A stretch of DNA of 55,285 nt from Nemertoderma westbladi (lineage: Eukaryota > Xenacoelomorpha > Nemertodermatida > Nemertodermatidae), in contig JAUCBJ010000408.1 in the NCBI GenBank assembly GCA_032718475.1, positions 1 to 55,285 of the forward strand, in the 5' to 3' direction. This document shows, one piece after another, positions 41,231 through 51,017 of the stretch; positions within the stretch are counted from its first letter, which is position 1, and the number at the start of each line of letters is the position of its first letter. The notes under the pieces were generated by a model that worked only from the letters and a program-made list of their open reading frames with translations, made no database searches and was not told the origin of the DNA. Position numbers and translations under genes: made by a program.

Positions 41231-42564
41231 AGTGTCACGTACTTTTTAGCAATATACTATTTATTTATGACAAACTACATCGGTAATATCCATCGAGTCT
41301 ACCTATTTCATGAGCTCCAAAATTTTCTTATTACCGAATTAGTGTTCTCAAATGTAATTGATTGTTTATTAAATAAATTGGCATAAGGCTAATTTGAATT
41401 ATTAAATAATGTATGTCAGCTATAAAGCTGTCTAGTTGTGAAGAAACACGTGTTTGTGTAATCGAAAGTCGCCAGGATGTTTGGTTTGAGTAGTAGTTGT
41501 TTGGCAGGCATTTACATGTGCTTCAGGCAGTGGCACGGGCTAGTGATGATCTATAACTTTAGTATCGTCGTGACTTAGTTTTGATGTCGGGGGAGAGCAT
41601 GGTGATCATCTGTATTGTAGTGGGGGGAGCGGGGCTGTGCTCGTATAATACAACTGGTATTTACGCTACTTTCTGACGAAGGCGGTTGTCTCTCTCAATA
41701 TATGAAATCCCCTTTCTGTTTGGGTCATGTATAAAGGCGACCATTCCGACTCTTCTACCACCCTGTCCTGTATGAATGCCGACCAGCCGACAACTTGCGA
41801 CTTAATCTCAGTTCACTGGGTCGCCTTTATTTATACAGTAAATACATGACCCAGACAGAAAGGCTCCACCTATAGTCTATTGTTAAAAATAAACGTTTTG
41901 CGACCATTTCTATATTAACTATTGTGTATGTGATACTGTATGTAAGCGAACCAGCGCCGACCACTTGCGACTTACTCTCAGTTCAATGGGTCGAATAGTC
42001 CCCTTTATACATGACCCAAGAGTGATTGGAACTTGGACCAACCTGCTAAATACTCCCTATGTAAACTAACTTCTAGCGATCCTCCATAAGTCACCGGTGT
42101 AGTCGGTATTATTAATAAAGTAAATTATAATACTTACTGCCACTTGGTTTGTGCAATAATTTTAAGTTGTCCCACCTACAACTACCCTGGGTGCGCGTGT
42201 GGGAGGGAATCATGATCAATCATCTTTATCTTGCAGTAACGTCATACATGCCAGATGCTTCGTAACCATACGTACTAAAATTGATTTGAAACATATGATA
42301 CGGGGAAGTGGGAGATAGAATATCTACCCGGACCAGCCTGTATGCGTTCTCTAGTAATACAGTAGTTTAGGCAGTCACCTTGCAGCCTTGTCACTGCAGC
42401 ACTGTCTGACTGCATGACTGTGCTGTGCAGCAGTGACACTTGAGCTGATGATAGGCCTAGCTTTTTCATTTGGTTTGTCTGTCGTATTTTTCAGCTTGTT
42501 GCCTGTGTAAATTTAATATTTATTTCAGTATTTAGGCCTACTGCAGTAGGCCTAGTGGTTACTG
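41231..42564. other. Intergenic, AT-rich
   Basis: No coding sequence recognised. Holds the inverted repeat at 41711-41863 and two copies of ACTTGCGACTTA.TCTCAGTT (about 41787 and 41964). Confidence 0.45.
41711..41863. repeat. Inverted repeat, 32-bp arms
   Basis: 41711-41742 (CCTTTCTGTTTGGGTCATGT...AAAGGCGACC) pairs with 41819-41863. The second arm carries a 10-11 base insertion in its middle and one mismatch. A partial third copy of CTTTATACATGACCCA lies near 42003. Confidence 0.75.
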
Positions 42565-42565
42565 G

Positions 42566-43245
42566 TACTACAGCTGTACAGTACTGCAGTACTGCTGTAC
42601 TGGGTGCATGTAAAGAGTGGACTGTGGACTGGCGGTCTACGGACCTCGGACGCGGTCAATTTGAATTATCGACTTCCAAACTAAGAATCCGTTCTTTGTC
42701 AGTTTGTTGTCTGGATCTGGCAGTCTGGACAAATGGCGGACTGAAGCCGGCAAATTCTGAAATTGTAACCTGATTGGCGCAATCATTTACATAGGCTGAA
42801 AGCGTGAAAGGGAACTTAAAGAATGAACCATCCCATTGCAGCATTGGCCATTGTGCAACACTGTAATACAGGAAATAGTTATCCTATACAGTACCGGTAA
42901 TTACGTGGACTGTTGATTAAGGGACTACTACTAGTGCAGTAGTGGCGAACCTACTGACCTATACCTCTACTGTAAATACAGTAGGCCTAGTAATCAGGTA
43001 GGCCTAATATTTTCCTAAACTTTCACATCAAGGCACTCTCATCTCATCTTACGTAAGCGCGTAAGCCTGGATGTATTATAGTAAGTTTAGCTTTGGACGT
43101 TTAAGAATAGGATTCGTACATTATACTGTTATAATGCTATTATTCAAATTGACCGCGCATATTTGGGCTTTTAATTGACAATCCGCAGTCCGTAGTCCGC
43201 AGTCCGCTCTTTACATGCACCCCTACAGCTGTACAGTACTAACGA
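42566..43245. mobile_element. MITE-like element with about 100-bp terminal inverted repeats, just upstream of ABCD3
   Basis: The left arm about 42570-42672 includes GGGTGCATGTAAAGAGTGGA and GCGGTCAATTTGAATTAT. The right arm about 43138-43242 carries their complements (TCCGCTCTTTACATGCACCC; ATTCAAATTGACCGC). The interior is non-coding. It ends about 90 bp before the ABCD3 ATG, so it may include its promoter or 5' UTR. Confidence 0.75.
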
Positions 43246-43331
43246 GAGTTGAGACACGTGTTGTCTGAATCCATACACTGCGGAATCTCAAGGATCTTAT
43301 GATACCAGCATCAGCAACCTAACCAGGTAAC

Positions 43332-45308
43332 ATGCCTTCAGTACTCAGTGTTAGTATCACCGGAAGGCAAAAAGCCGCGTTAGCTCTCTCTGCGAGTGCC
43401 GCCGCTATAGTTTTACTTCGGAAGAAGAAAACTCAATCAAAGACGGTGAGACTAACATTGGCGATCAGCAACAAGAAAAAGGAAATTAAAGGCAAGGAAG
43501 TGGCTGTCAACATTAATTTTCTTTGCGGGTTGTGGAAACTTCTAAAGATTCTTATTCCTTCTCCATTTTCTCGAGAAGTTTATTACATGCTACTGGTTGG
43601 GTTTATGCTGGCTGCTAGAACCTATTGCGATGTCTGGATGATACAAAACATGACTTCCATAGAAGCCTCTATAATCGGTAGAAACATGAACGCATTCCTG
43701 GGTCATCTCTCTCAGATAGTTATTAATATGCTGCCGATCTCCGTAGTGAATAACCTATTGAAATACGGACTATGTAAGCTCAAATTATCCTTTCGGTCGC
43801 GTCTCACGTCTCACTTATATTCGCGGTACATTCACGACTTCACCTACTACAAGATGGACAACCTGGACTCCCGTCTAACAAATGCGGACCAGTTACTAAC
43901 TCAGGACGTCGATTTGTTCTGTAGCAACCTTAGCAATCTCTATTCGAACCTAAGTAAACCTATTATAGACGTGGGTTTGTACGCGTTAAGATTGACTGGC
44001 TCGGTTGGGGCGGCAGCCCCTACGGCTATGCTTCTATACCTTTTAGGTTGTTCCCTCGTTTTGACAACTTTGCGGCGCCCCGCGGCCGGTATGACTGCCC
44101 GCGAGCAGCACCTAGAAGGCCACTACCGATTCACAAACTCCCGTCTTATTGCGAACGCCGAAGAAGTCGCATTTTACAGAGGGAGCGAACGCGAAAACCT
44201 CAACATAAGTTCAGCGTTCAACGCACTCGCTAACCACATACACGATTCCATAGCATTCCGCTTTAAGATGGGCGTGTTAGACAACGTGATAGCTAAATAC
44301 CTAGCCACTATGGTCGGGTTCTGGATGGTGAGTCGCCCCTTTATGGATCCCACGCACCCGACGTACGGGCGCGCAGGGCATTCCAAACGCCTCGAGGCCT
44401 ACTACAACTCGGGTAGGATGATGGTGAACATGGCCCAAGCGATGGGGCGTGTCGCGTTAGCTGGGCGGGAACTCGCCCAACTAGCGGGGTTCACCTCACG
44501 CATACAGTCGTTACTAACCGTCCTAGAGGACGTGAATAAAGGAGTTTACAAGAGGACTTTAGTGTCTGCGGAAGCTGATGGCGCTAAGAATAAGTTGAAA
44601 GGGAGTTTTATGAGCGGCGGAGTTGTTATAGAACGTGATAATGTTATTAAGTTCGATGATGTTCCTGTTGTAACTCCAAATGGCGATGTTTTGATTGAGT
44701 CGTTGACTATGGAGGTTGTTTCCGGTTTTAATGTTCTCGTCTGCGGGCCGAACGGTTGCGGGAAATCTTCCATGTTTCGCATCCTCGGGGGTTTGTGGCC
44801 GCTTCTAGGCGGCGAATTGACTAAACCGCGGGGCTCCCAGCTGTTCTACGTGCCGCAGCGGCCGTACATGACGTTGGGGACGCTACGGGATCAGCTGGTG
44901 TACCCGGACACCGCGGAGATGGTCGTGGATAAAGGTTTGGGGGACGCGGATCTGGACGAGCTGCTGGAGGCCGTTCAGTTGAGTTACATAGTGGAGCGGG
45001 AGGGCGGTTGGGATGCGGTCGCTGATTGGTTGGATGTCCTCTCCGGCGGCGAGAAACAACGACTCGCTATGGCTCGGATCTTCTACCACCGGCCGCAGTT
45101 CGCCATCCTAGACGAATGCACCAGCGCCGTTAGTGTAGACGTCGAAGGCTTTATTTACTCGCATTGCAAGGAACTCGGAATCACTTTATTTACCGTTAGT
45201 CACAGAAAGAGTCTGTGGAAGTACCACGAATTCTACTTGCACATGGATGGGCGGGGCGGCTACCAGTTTAAACCTATCACTGAGTGCACTAATGAATTCG
45301 GTTCCTAG
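43332..45308 (+). CDS. ABCD3: ABCD3 / PMP70, peroxisomal ABC half-transporter
   Basis: 658 residues, intronless, essentially the usual family length (human 659). The family forms dimers in the peroxisomal membrane that import acyl-CoAs (long-chain, branched, bile-acid precursors). Seen: an N-terminal hydrophobic/basic segment (targeting region), the transmembrane domain with AARTYCDVWMIQN and FTYYKMDNLDSR, an EAA-like motif NSRLIANAEEVAFYRG, Walker A GPNGCGKSS (about 472), YVPQRPYMTLGTLRDQ (Q-loop), signature LSGGEKQRLAMAR (about 569), Walker B FAILDECTSAVS, switch His in TVSHRK, and the C-terminus TNEFGS. All key residues are present, so it is functional. Start ATG 43332 fits the family N-terminus. 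The lack of introns is unusual for an animal ABCD3 and suggests a retrocopy or lineage-wide intron loss. Confidence 0.96.
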   Translation: MPSVLSVSITGRQKAALALSASAAAIVLLRKKKTQSKTVRLTLAISNKKKEIKGKEVAVNINFLCGLWKLLKILIPSPFSREVYYMLLVGFMLAARTYCDVWMIQNMTSIEASIIGRNMNAFLGHLSQIVINMLPISVVNNLLKYGLCKLKLSFRSRLTSHLYSRYIHDFTYYKMDNLDSRLTNADQLLTQDVDLFCSNLSNLYSNLSKPIIDVGLYALRLTGSVGAAAPTAMLLYLLGCSLVLTTLRRPAAGMTAREQHLEGHYRFTNSRLIANAEEVAFYRGSERENLNISSAFNALANHIHDSIAFRFKMGVLDNVIAKYLATMVGFWMVSRPFMDPTHPTYGRAGHSKRLEAYYNSGRMMVNMAQAMGRVALAGRELAQLAGFTSRIQSLLTVLEDVNKGVYKRTLVSAEADGAKNKLKGSFMSGGVVIERDNVIKFDDVPVVTPNGDVLIESLTMEVVSGFNVLVCGPNGCGKSSMFRILGGLWPLLGGELTKPRGSQLFYVPQRPYMTLGTLRDQLVYPDTAEMVVDKGLGDADLDELLEAVQLSYIVEREGGWDAVADWLDVLSGGEKQRLAMARIFYHRPQFAILDECTSAVSVDVEGFIYSHCKELGITLFTVSHRKSLWKYHEFYLHMDGRGGYQFKPITECTNEFGS

Positions 45309-46318
45309 TTTTAGTCTCCTAGTCTAATATTAGTAGGTGCTCAAGTTTTAATTAATTATTCAATTTAATTTAATAAATAATTTAAATTATTATAATTCTA
45401 CACTATGCTGATATATTGTGTGGGAATGTTTAACCGCCACTGTCAGTTGATTTAATTTAAATTTTAGCTGATTTAAAAACTAATTAAAAAAATATTAGAG
45501 TTTATTAGTTAGAACCTCTTTGCTCTCGCTGCAGATAGGGGGGAGGGGGGGGGGGGGGTGGGCTTCGACCGCAAGTAACAGCTAACGACTTTAGTTAATT
45601 TATTTTGGCTAGACTTAGAATAAGACTAGAATAGACTATTAGACTTATAATTTTTTTTCTTAAACCCACGTAATCAATTCTAAAGCAAATTTGGCTAAAA
45701 CTACCTTTTGAATAAAGCTATCGTTTGCATGTCGTTAATCCTGCTCTAGTATTAATAACATTTTATTTTAATAAACTTATTAAGGAAAGTTATTTTCACG
45801 TTATTTTTCTTCAAACTTATTTTTAAATAAAACATTTTTTCACTCCATTAGAAAAGCCGTTAAACAATCAATTACATTATTCTCACGGTATTTTGTTATT
45901 GTAACAATTTAATTTTGTTATTTTGTGGTAATATAATATCATAATATCGTGAAAATAATAAAATACATTTAAATAAAATCAAGGTACTGCATGTAAAATA
46001 AAGGTCCGACTAGATAAACTGATTTTTATGTCGCTGTTTCATTTATTTTCGTTTACACATTCTATATTATTATTTATTTAATTAATGATTACTCTTACAA
46101 TATAATAATAATTGCACTTAGCACCTTTAGTATTCTTAGTTTTAGAATTTATTAGAATAGTTATTTATTAGCGGACTATGCGTTTTGGTTATAACTTATC
46201 ACCTTTAAGCACCTGGTGACGTATTATCAGTGCATTTTAAAGTTCATTCAATATTTCCTTTCTATCACTCAAATGTAAATATAAATATAGGATACTGATT
46301 AATAATTGTTTCTCGAAC
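45309..46318. other. Intergenic, AT-rich, with one G tract
   Basis: ABCD3 3' region. GGGGGGAGGGGGGGGGGGGG at 45538-45557, otherwise AT-rich without genes. Confidence 0.5.
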
Positions 46319-46702
46319 GGAGTGGAACGGAGGTCCGAATGGGACGGAAGTCCGAGTGGGACGGAGGTCCGAGTGGGACGGAGGTCCGAGTGGGGCGGAG
46401 GTCCGATTGGGACGGAGGTCCGAGTGGGACGGAGGTCCGAGTGGGACGGAGGTCAGAGTGGGACGGAGGTCCGAGTGGGACGGAGGTCCGAGTGGGGCGG
46501 AGGTCCGATTGGGACGGAGGTCCGAGTGGGACGGAGGTCCGACTGGGACGGAGGTCCGAGTGGGACGGAGGTCCGACTGGGACGGAGGTCCGAGTGGGAC
46601 GGAGGTCCGATTGGGACGGAGGTCCGAGTGGGACGGAGGTCAGAGTGGGACGGAGGTCCGAATGGGAAATGGGACGAAGGTCCGACTGGGACGAAGGATC
46701 GA
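46319..46702 (+). repeat. 17-bp minisatellite, about 22 copies
   Basis: Consensus GGGACGGAGGTCCGAGT, with variants at two or three positions (CGATT, CAGAG, GGGGCGG). One unit near 46665 has an extra GGGAAAT. Because 17 is not a multiple of three and the unit lacks stops, several frames on both strands stay open; these ORFs are not genes. Confidence 0.93.
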
Positions 46703-46741
46703 AAGTTGCCTTCAGGTGCGCTTCTGTCAAAAACGAAACCT

Positions 46742-46803
46742 CAACCTGTTTTATTGACTCTCGTTTGTTGTTTTGGTTAGAATAACGTGCCACTGTAAAC
46801 GCC
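46742..46803 (-). repeat. Dispersed repeat R1, copy 4 (inverted)
   Basis: The minus strand reads ACAGTGGCACGTTATTCTAA, CCAAAACAACAAACGA and AACAGGTTGA, the R1 core. It borders the minisatellite. Confidence 0.65.
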
Positions 46804-47997
46804 TCCTTACCGTATATTGGTAAATTAACATCGAGACGAAATATTAATTTGCCGATATGAGATTTGCGCCGCACCCTTGAGGTAGACCGTGGAAGTAGGG
46901 CCTTCGTGTAACACGTGATATAAACTTATGTTAAGTGTCAACTGGAAAGAATTATATATAAGCAAAATCTAAAGAGATGTCCCCTAATTACTTAAATCCC
47001 CCAATTTTGTCCCCTAATTCCCCTACTTACTGGGTAACTGCAGTCGATTTAAGAATTAAAAACTCAGTCTGAGGTTTAGAATATATGTGCCAGGTATCAA
47101 TCAGGAAGAAAGAATTTAAACAATAATACGAAATGGCTGAACATTTTCATTTCATATATTTCGCCCTCTAGCGGTAGATTGGAGAATATGCATTATGCAC
47201 ATATCTGAAACCATAATAATACTATAATATACTCTTCTAGACGTATCATATGTAACGGAATGGGTCAATAATGTTTCCCTCTAGCGGGAGACAGTTAAAC
47301 TGATGTGTATGAAAGTCTCTAAATATCGCCCATGTGAAGAATACCAGGATTTCACTTTTCGGTCAACTTTTTATGTAATTTTATATATGAAGATTTTTTT
47401 ATTTTTTTAAATTTATCTTTATAACGTGTTTTATAACGCTTATTTCTGTCTTATAACCTATACATATACTAATTCGTTTATTGTATTGGTTAGATTCAGC
47501 CATTCTGTAACTTGTGTTTTTGGTGAAAACCTGGTATTCTTCATATGGGGTAACTGCAAAGTGAAATATAACAACAGAAAGTCTGGTATCCTTCACATGG
47601 GTCCTAAATATCTCAACTTTTGGTCTTATAAAAGACCTAAAGCCCGAAAACTCGACAGTTTTAAATTTCATCTCGACATCTTTGAATTCGACAAAGTTAT
47701 TACAGTAGGCCCTATTAGGTAAAGCTCCACCAACTTTGTGACTCGCCCCACTCTTTACCTATATCGTACTGCGCTGTCTTCTGGTCGTTAGCCAGTCACC
47801 AGTTGCTGTTGCAGTGCAGTTACTATCTTCTTACAGTCTTACCCAGTTACCACTTACTGCAGTACTGGTATACTATACATACTACAGTAGGCCTACTATT
47901 TCAGTATTATTGTAGTCTTTACGGTAGGCCTACCGGCTAACCGGTATTGCATATTGATATATCATACAAACTTCTGTACTTCGACTTAAATTTAGCA
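46804..47997. other. Intergenic, AT-rich; inverted repeat 47312-47614
   Basis: 47312-47358 (TCTAAATATCGCCCATGTGA, AGAATACCAGG...TTTCACTTT) is reverse-complementary to 47558-47614 (AAAGTGAAAT, CTGGTATCCTTCACATGGG, CCTAAATATC). A third related piece (CTGGTATTCTTCATATGGGG) lies at 47530-47550. CAGTAGGCC words at 47704, 47885 and 47921 precede SAP18. No genes. Confidence 0.55.
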
Positions 47998-48432
47998 ATG
48001 ACAGATAAGAAAGAAAACCAACCGACCCAGATTGACAGGGAAAAAGTTTGTCCGATGTTATTGCGAGTTTTCTACCAATACAACCGGCACCATCGAATCG
48101 ACGAATTCATCCGAGGTAAAACCCCCCCGAACGAACTCAAGATCTACACGTGGATGGACGCGACCTTGAAGGAACTCTCCAGCCTCATAAAGGAGGTGAA
48201 CCCCGACGCTCGTAAACGCGGCACTTACTTCGATTTCGCGATTGTCTCCCCGTTGCCACAGCGACCGATCTACCGTATGAAGGACATCGGCACGACCTGC
48301 GCGGGTGTCCGCGGTGCCGACGACAACGTGACCCTCGGTTCCCAGGAGTTTGTTATCGGCGATTGCATCGACGTATCCATACAGATCCCCGCTAACTCCA
48401 TATCGATGCGGCAACGGCCCAGAAACTGGTAG
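47998..48432 (+). CDS. SAP18: SAP18, Sin3/ASAP complex subunit
   Basis: 144 residues, single exon, close to the usual length of about 150. SAP18 is a ubiquitin-fold protein. It takes part in the Sin3-HDAC corepressor and, with RNPS1 and Acinus, in the ASAP complex on spliced mRNA in the nucleus. Seen: IDREKVCPMLLRVF, RHHRIDEF, LKIYTWMDATLKELSSLIKE (the most conserved stretch), FDFAIV, YRMKDIGTT, and a closing GDCIDVSIQIP. The start is ATG 47998; the open frame reaches further upstream without an ATG. The extreme C-terminus is shortened compared with vertebrates. No introns. Confidence 0.95.
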   Translation: MTDKKENQPTQIDREKVCPMLLRVFYQYNRHHRIDEFIRGKTPPNELKIYTWMDATLKELSSLIKEVNPDARKRGTYFDFAIVSPLPQRPIYRMKDIGTTCAGVRGADDNVTLGSQEFVIGDCIDVSIQIPANSISMRQRPRNW

Positions 48433-48816
48433 GACTTCCGCTCGATTTAAATATCCAACGTGCAAATAGCGAACAACCAGAAACTATAAGTTGCCATTCA
48501 GGACTAGTTTTATTATCATTTAATTAATATAATTGTTAAATCTTAGTCATACCGGTACTAAGATACAATTTCCTCACTTAGGTAAAACTGGTATTCCTTC
48601 TGGAATAGGCAGCCTATTACATATTTTTTAATATAAATTCAGAATCTTTAATTTAATCTTTAAAAAAAATATACCGTGTCGCCACCGTGTACTGGTATTG
48701 GAAGTATTGTTTGTAAACTTCTGTGAGTGTGTGATTCTGTATAACTCTATATTATATTTTACATTTACCGTTTTCTCACAATATAATACGCCTCTGATAT
48801 TGTTAACTCTCACCCA
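48433..48816. other. Intergenic SAP18-USB1, AT-rich
   Basis: 384 bp, no ORF, RNA gene or repeat seen. Would hold the SAP18 3' end and the USB1 promoter. Confidence 0.5.
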
Positions 48817-49578
48817 ATGGAGGCTCTAATGGCTTACGGTGGAGATAGTGACTCGGATACAGAGTCTGAGTCGGTGGATATTACTCATAAAATTCTCCCC
48901 TTGTCGTTACCTAACAAAGTAACTACGTCACAATGTGTTGCTAAGCAACCCGTAGACGACGCGGCCTCCCACGACGGTAGAAGACGCAGGTTCCCTCACG
49001 TTACCGGTAACTGGGCCTCCTATGTAAGTCTTCCATTGGAATTCGATGAGACTTCAAAGGAACTCATTAAATCAGTAAAATCGATTTTATCCGAGTTTGT
49101 TGATAATTTGTTTGCGTTCGAAGAATTCCATGTCAGTTTATCGAAGACTGTGACGTTACGTTACCATTGGATTCAGCCAATAGCGTCGCAGTTGCAATCA
49201 ATTGTCTCGGACAGTCCGACATTTTATTTATCTTTTAGCGATTTACTTTCGGTTTATACCAACGAGGACTGCAGTCGCACCTTCTTTAGTTTGAACGTAG
49301 AAGACGGTTTTAATGTGGCGGAATCTTTGGTCAGTAGAATCAACCTAATATTAAAGGAATACAATTTGTCCGAGTTCCATAGAATTCCTTCGTTCCATGC
49401 CAGTTTATTTTGGTGTAACGGCGATCTGAGTTGTTTGAGGGACAAACTTCAAAAGCATTTGGAATTGAATAGGTTATTGAAAGTTCTAGTTGATTCCGAT
49501 TCGTGTATGTTTCGTGTATCTAAGGTTTTATTAACGGCCGGCCATTTATCTTTCAACTATGAATTAGGAACAGGCTAA
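48817..49578 (+). CDS. USB1: USB1, U6 snRNA 3'-5' exoribonuclease/phosphodiesterase
   Basis: 253 residues, single exon (human 265). USB1 trims the U6 snRNA oligo(U) tail and leaves a 2',3'-cyclic phosphate in the nucleus. It is a 2H phosphoesterase. Seen: the acidic N-terminal YGGDSDSDTES, RRRFPHVTGNWASYV (family signature), the first HxS motif in FHVSLSKTV (about 104) and the second in SFHASLFWC (about 192). Both catalytic His are present, so it is probably active. ATG 48817 is taken as start; the Met five codons later is an alternative. No introns. Confidence 0.93.
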   Translation: MEALMAYGGDSDSDTESESVDITHKILPLSLPNKVTTSQCVAKQPVDDAASHDGRRRRFPHVTGNWASYVSLPLEFDETSKELIKSVKSILSEFVDNLFAFEEFHVSLSKTVTLRYHWIQPIASQLQSIVSDSPTFYLSFSDLLSVYTNEDCSRTFFSLNVEDGFNVAESLVSRINLILKEYNLSEFHRIPSFHASLFWCNGDLSCLRDKLQKHLELNRLLKVLVDSDSCMFRVSKVLLTAGHLSFNYELGTG

Positions 49579-51017
49579 GACGGTCAATTATGTGTTATAT
49601 TTTTTCAATTTTATTTCCATATATTTTACTATTGGTACACTAACTTCTGGATACTGAGTGGATAGAAAAATTATTCAGCGTGTTATTTTTATTTCCAAAA
49701 TGAATAGTTAATTAACCTGTTACAATAAATGTTTGAACTTTTTGTCCTTGTTGTTAAAGAAATTGTTAAATATATACCCGAATAAAGGAACCAATGGGGA
49801 GGGGGGGGGGGGGGTCTGTTTTCAATTTTGTAACAATGAATCCAAAGTATTGGGAATATATCAGTGAGATTGTTAGTTTTCTTTACATCTTTCTTTAATA
49901 ATAATAATAACAAATACTCCAAACAACGTATATACTGTAGGTATGTCATTGCCCAACATAACATATTGGTATCTATGTTTTTTATTTAATTAGGCAGAGC
50001 GTTTCAATTTTAATATCGTTTGAAAACAAAGAATAAAAAAAGCAGCACCATGAGTTGTGAAATTCCTAGGCTTCCAATTAAGAATCCCTGGTTCGATCCC
50101 TCTATGGGGCAGCACTGTTTGGGCACCGTGCTTTAAATGCTCCCGCTTAGCCCAACCCTGGTTTTCATCCTTCAGAGGTCGTTAAATGGAAACCAAGGCT
50201 CAAGGCAACTTGGGAAACAAAATGAAGGGTTTACTGTGGAAGGTCACCCATGGTGGTGAACAGGTAGGTATTCCTTGGCTTAACGAGCCTAAAAGATTTT
50301 TCAATTCCAAAAACAAAGTATCAGTTTCGAAGGATTTACATACACGTACGGGTTATCCATGCTCCCCAGGAATTATGCACCATTGAGGCCGCAACTTCGG
50401 TCGCTATAATGAGTAACCGATTGCCATTTATTTGTTAACAGATAACCACCTAGTCACATTTTCCAAAGCGAAACATTATTCTGTATCGCCTTGTCTTTGC
50501 CTGATAAATTAACGCGTTTCTGAATTAAATGACCCATAGCGCATTGAATAACGTGCTGTAATTTTTATCCAAATGTTGAGGTTTTTCCCGATGATGATAT
50601 TTTTATACATAGCCGAACACTAACTACTGTAACAGTCCCCGATATACTGTATTAATCAAGATTTAGGAATTCTATGATTTGTAAACTGTTACAGAGGGAA
50701 ATTTGAATATTGGTAATTTACTACCGTACCTGACTTGTGATAACTGCGCTATAGACCTGTGTGTCTGTATGTCAGTGTGTGGTTCTTTTCTCTACAAGTT
50801 TTGTAATAATTTCATGAAATCCAAACGCGGACATGTTTGGTCTTCGATCTTATTTAATCAGACTGCAGATAAAGATTTGATTTGATTTTGTATTTTGAAA
50901 ACGCAACGTAACCGTAGCTCAATTCTCCATAGTCTAATGCAGGACATAACTCGATCAATTATCCTTTAATTTAAAGTTGTTTGTAATAACTTTATGATTC
51001 AGTTATATAAGTCGATC
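49579..51017. other. Intergenic USB1-TATDN1
   Basis: AT-rich. GGGGAGGGGGGGGGGGGGG at 49796-49814, a SINE-like piece at 50041-50220, otherwise no gene. The small ORFs at 50186 and 50703 have no family resemblance. Confidence 0.5.
50041..50220 (+). mobile_element. SINE-like tRNA-derived fragment
   Basis: CCTGGTTCGATCCCTC (about 50088-50103) matches the RNA polymerase III B box (GGTTCGANNCC). It is followed by GGGCACCGTGCTTTAAATGC, TCCCGCTTAGCCCAACCCTGG and AGGTCGTTAAATGG, the kind of body found in deuterostome and other invertebrate SINEs. No complete tRNA cloverleaf can be folded, so it is not a tRNA gene. Confidence 0.45.

Noticed and set aside
42555-42773. A small gene before ABCD3
   Set aside because: It overlaps the terminal inverted repeat of a MITE-like element and shows no family features.
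46299-46874. ORFs of 130-190 codons on both strands over the 17-bp repeats
   Set aside because: They are translations of a stop-free minisatellite. The unit length is not a multiple of three and there is no family match.
50080-50110. A tRNA gene
   Set aside because: Only the B box (GGTTCGATCCC) fits. No acceptor stem or cloverleaf can be formed, so it is treated as SINE-like.
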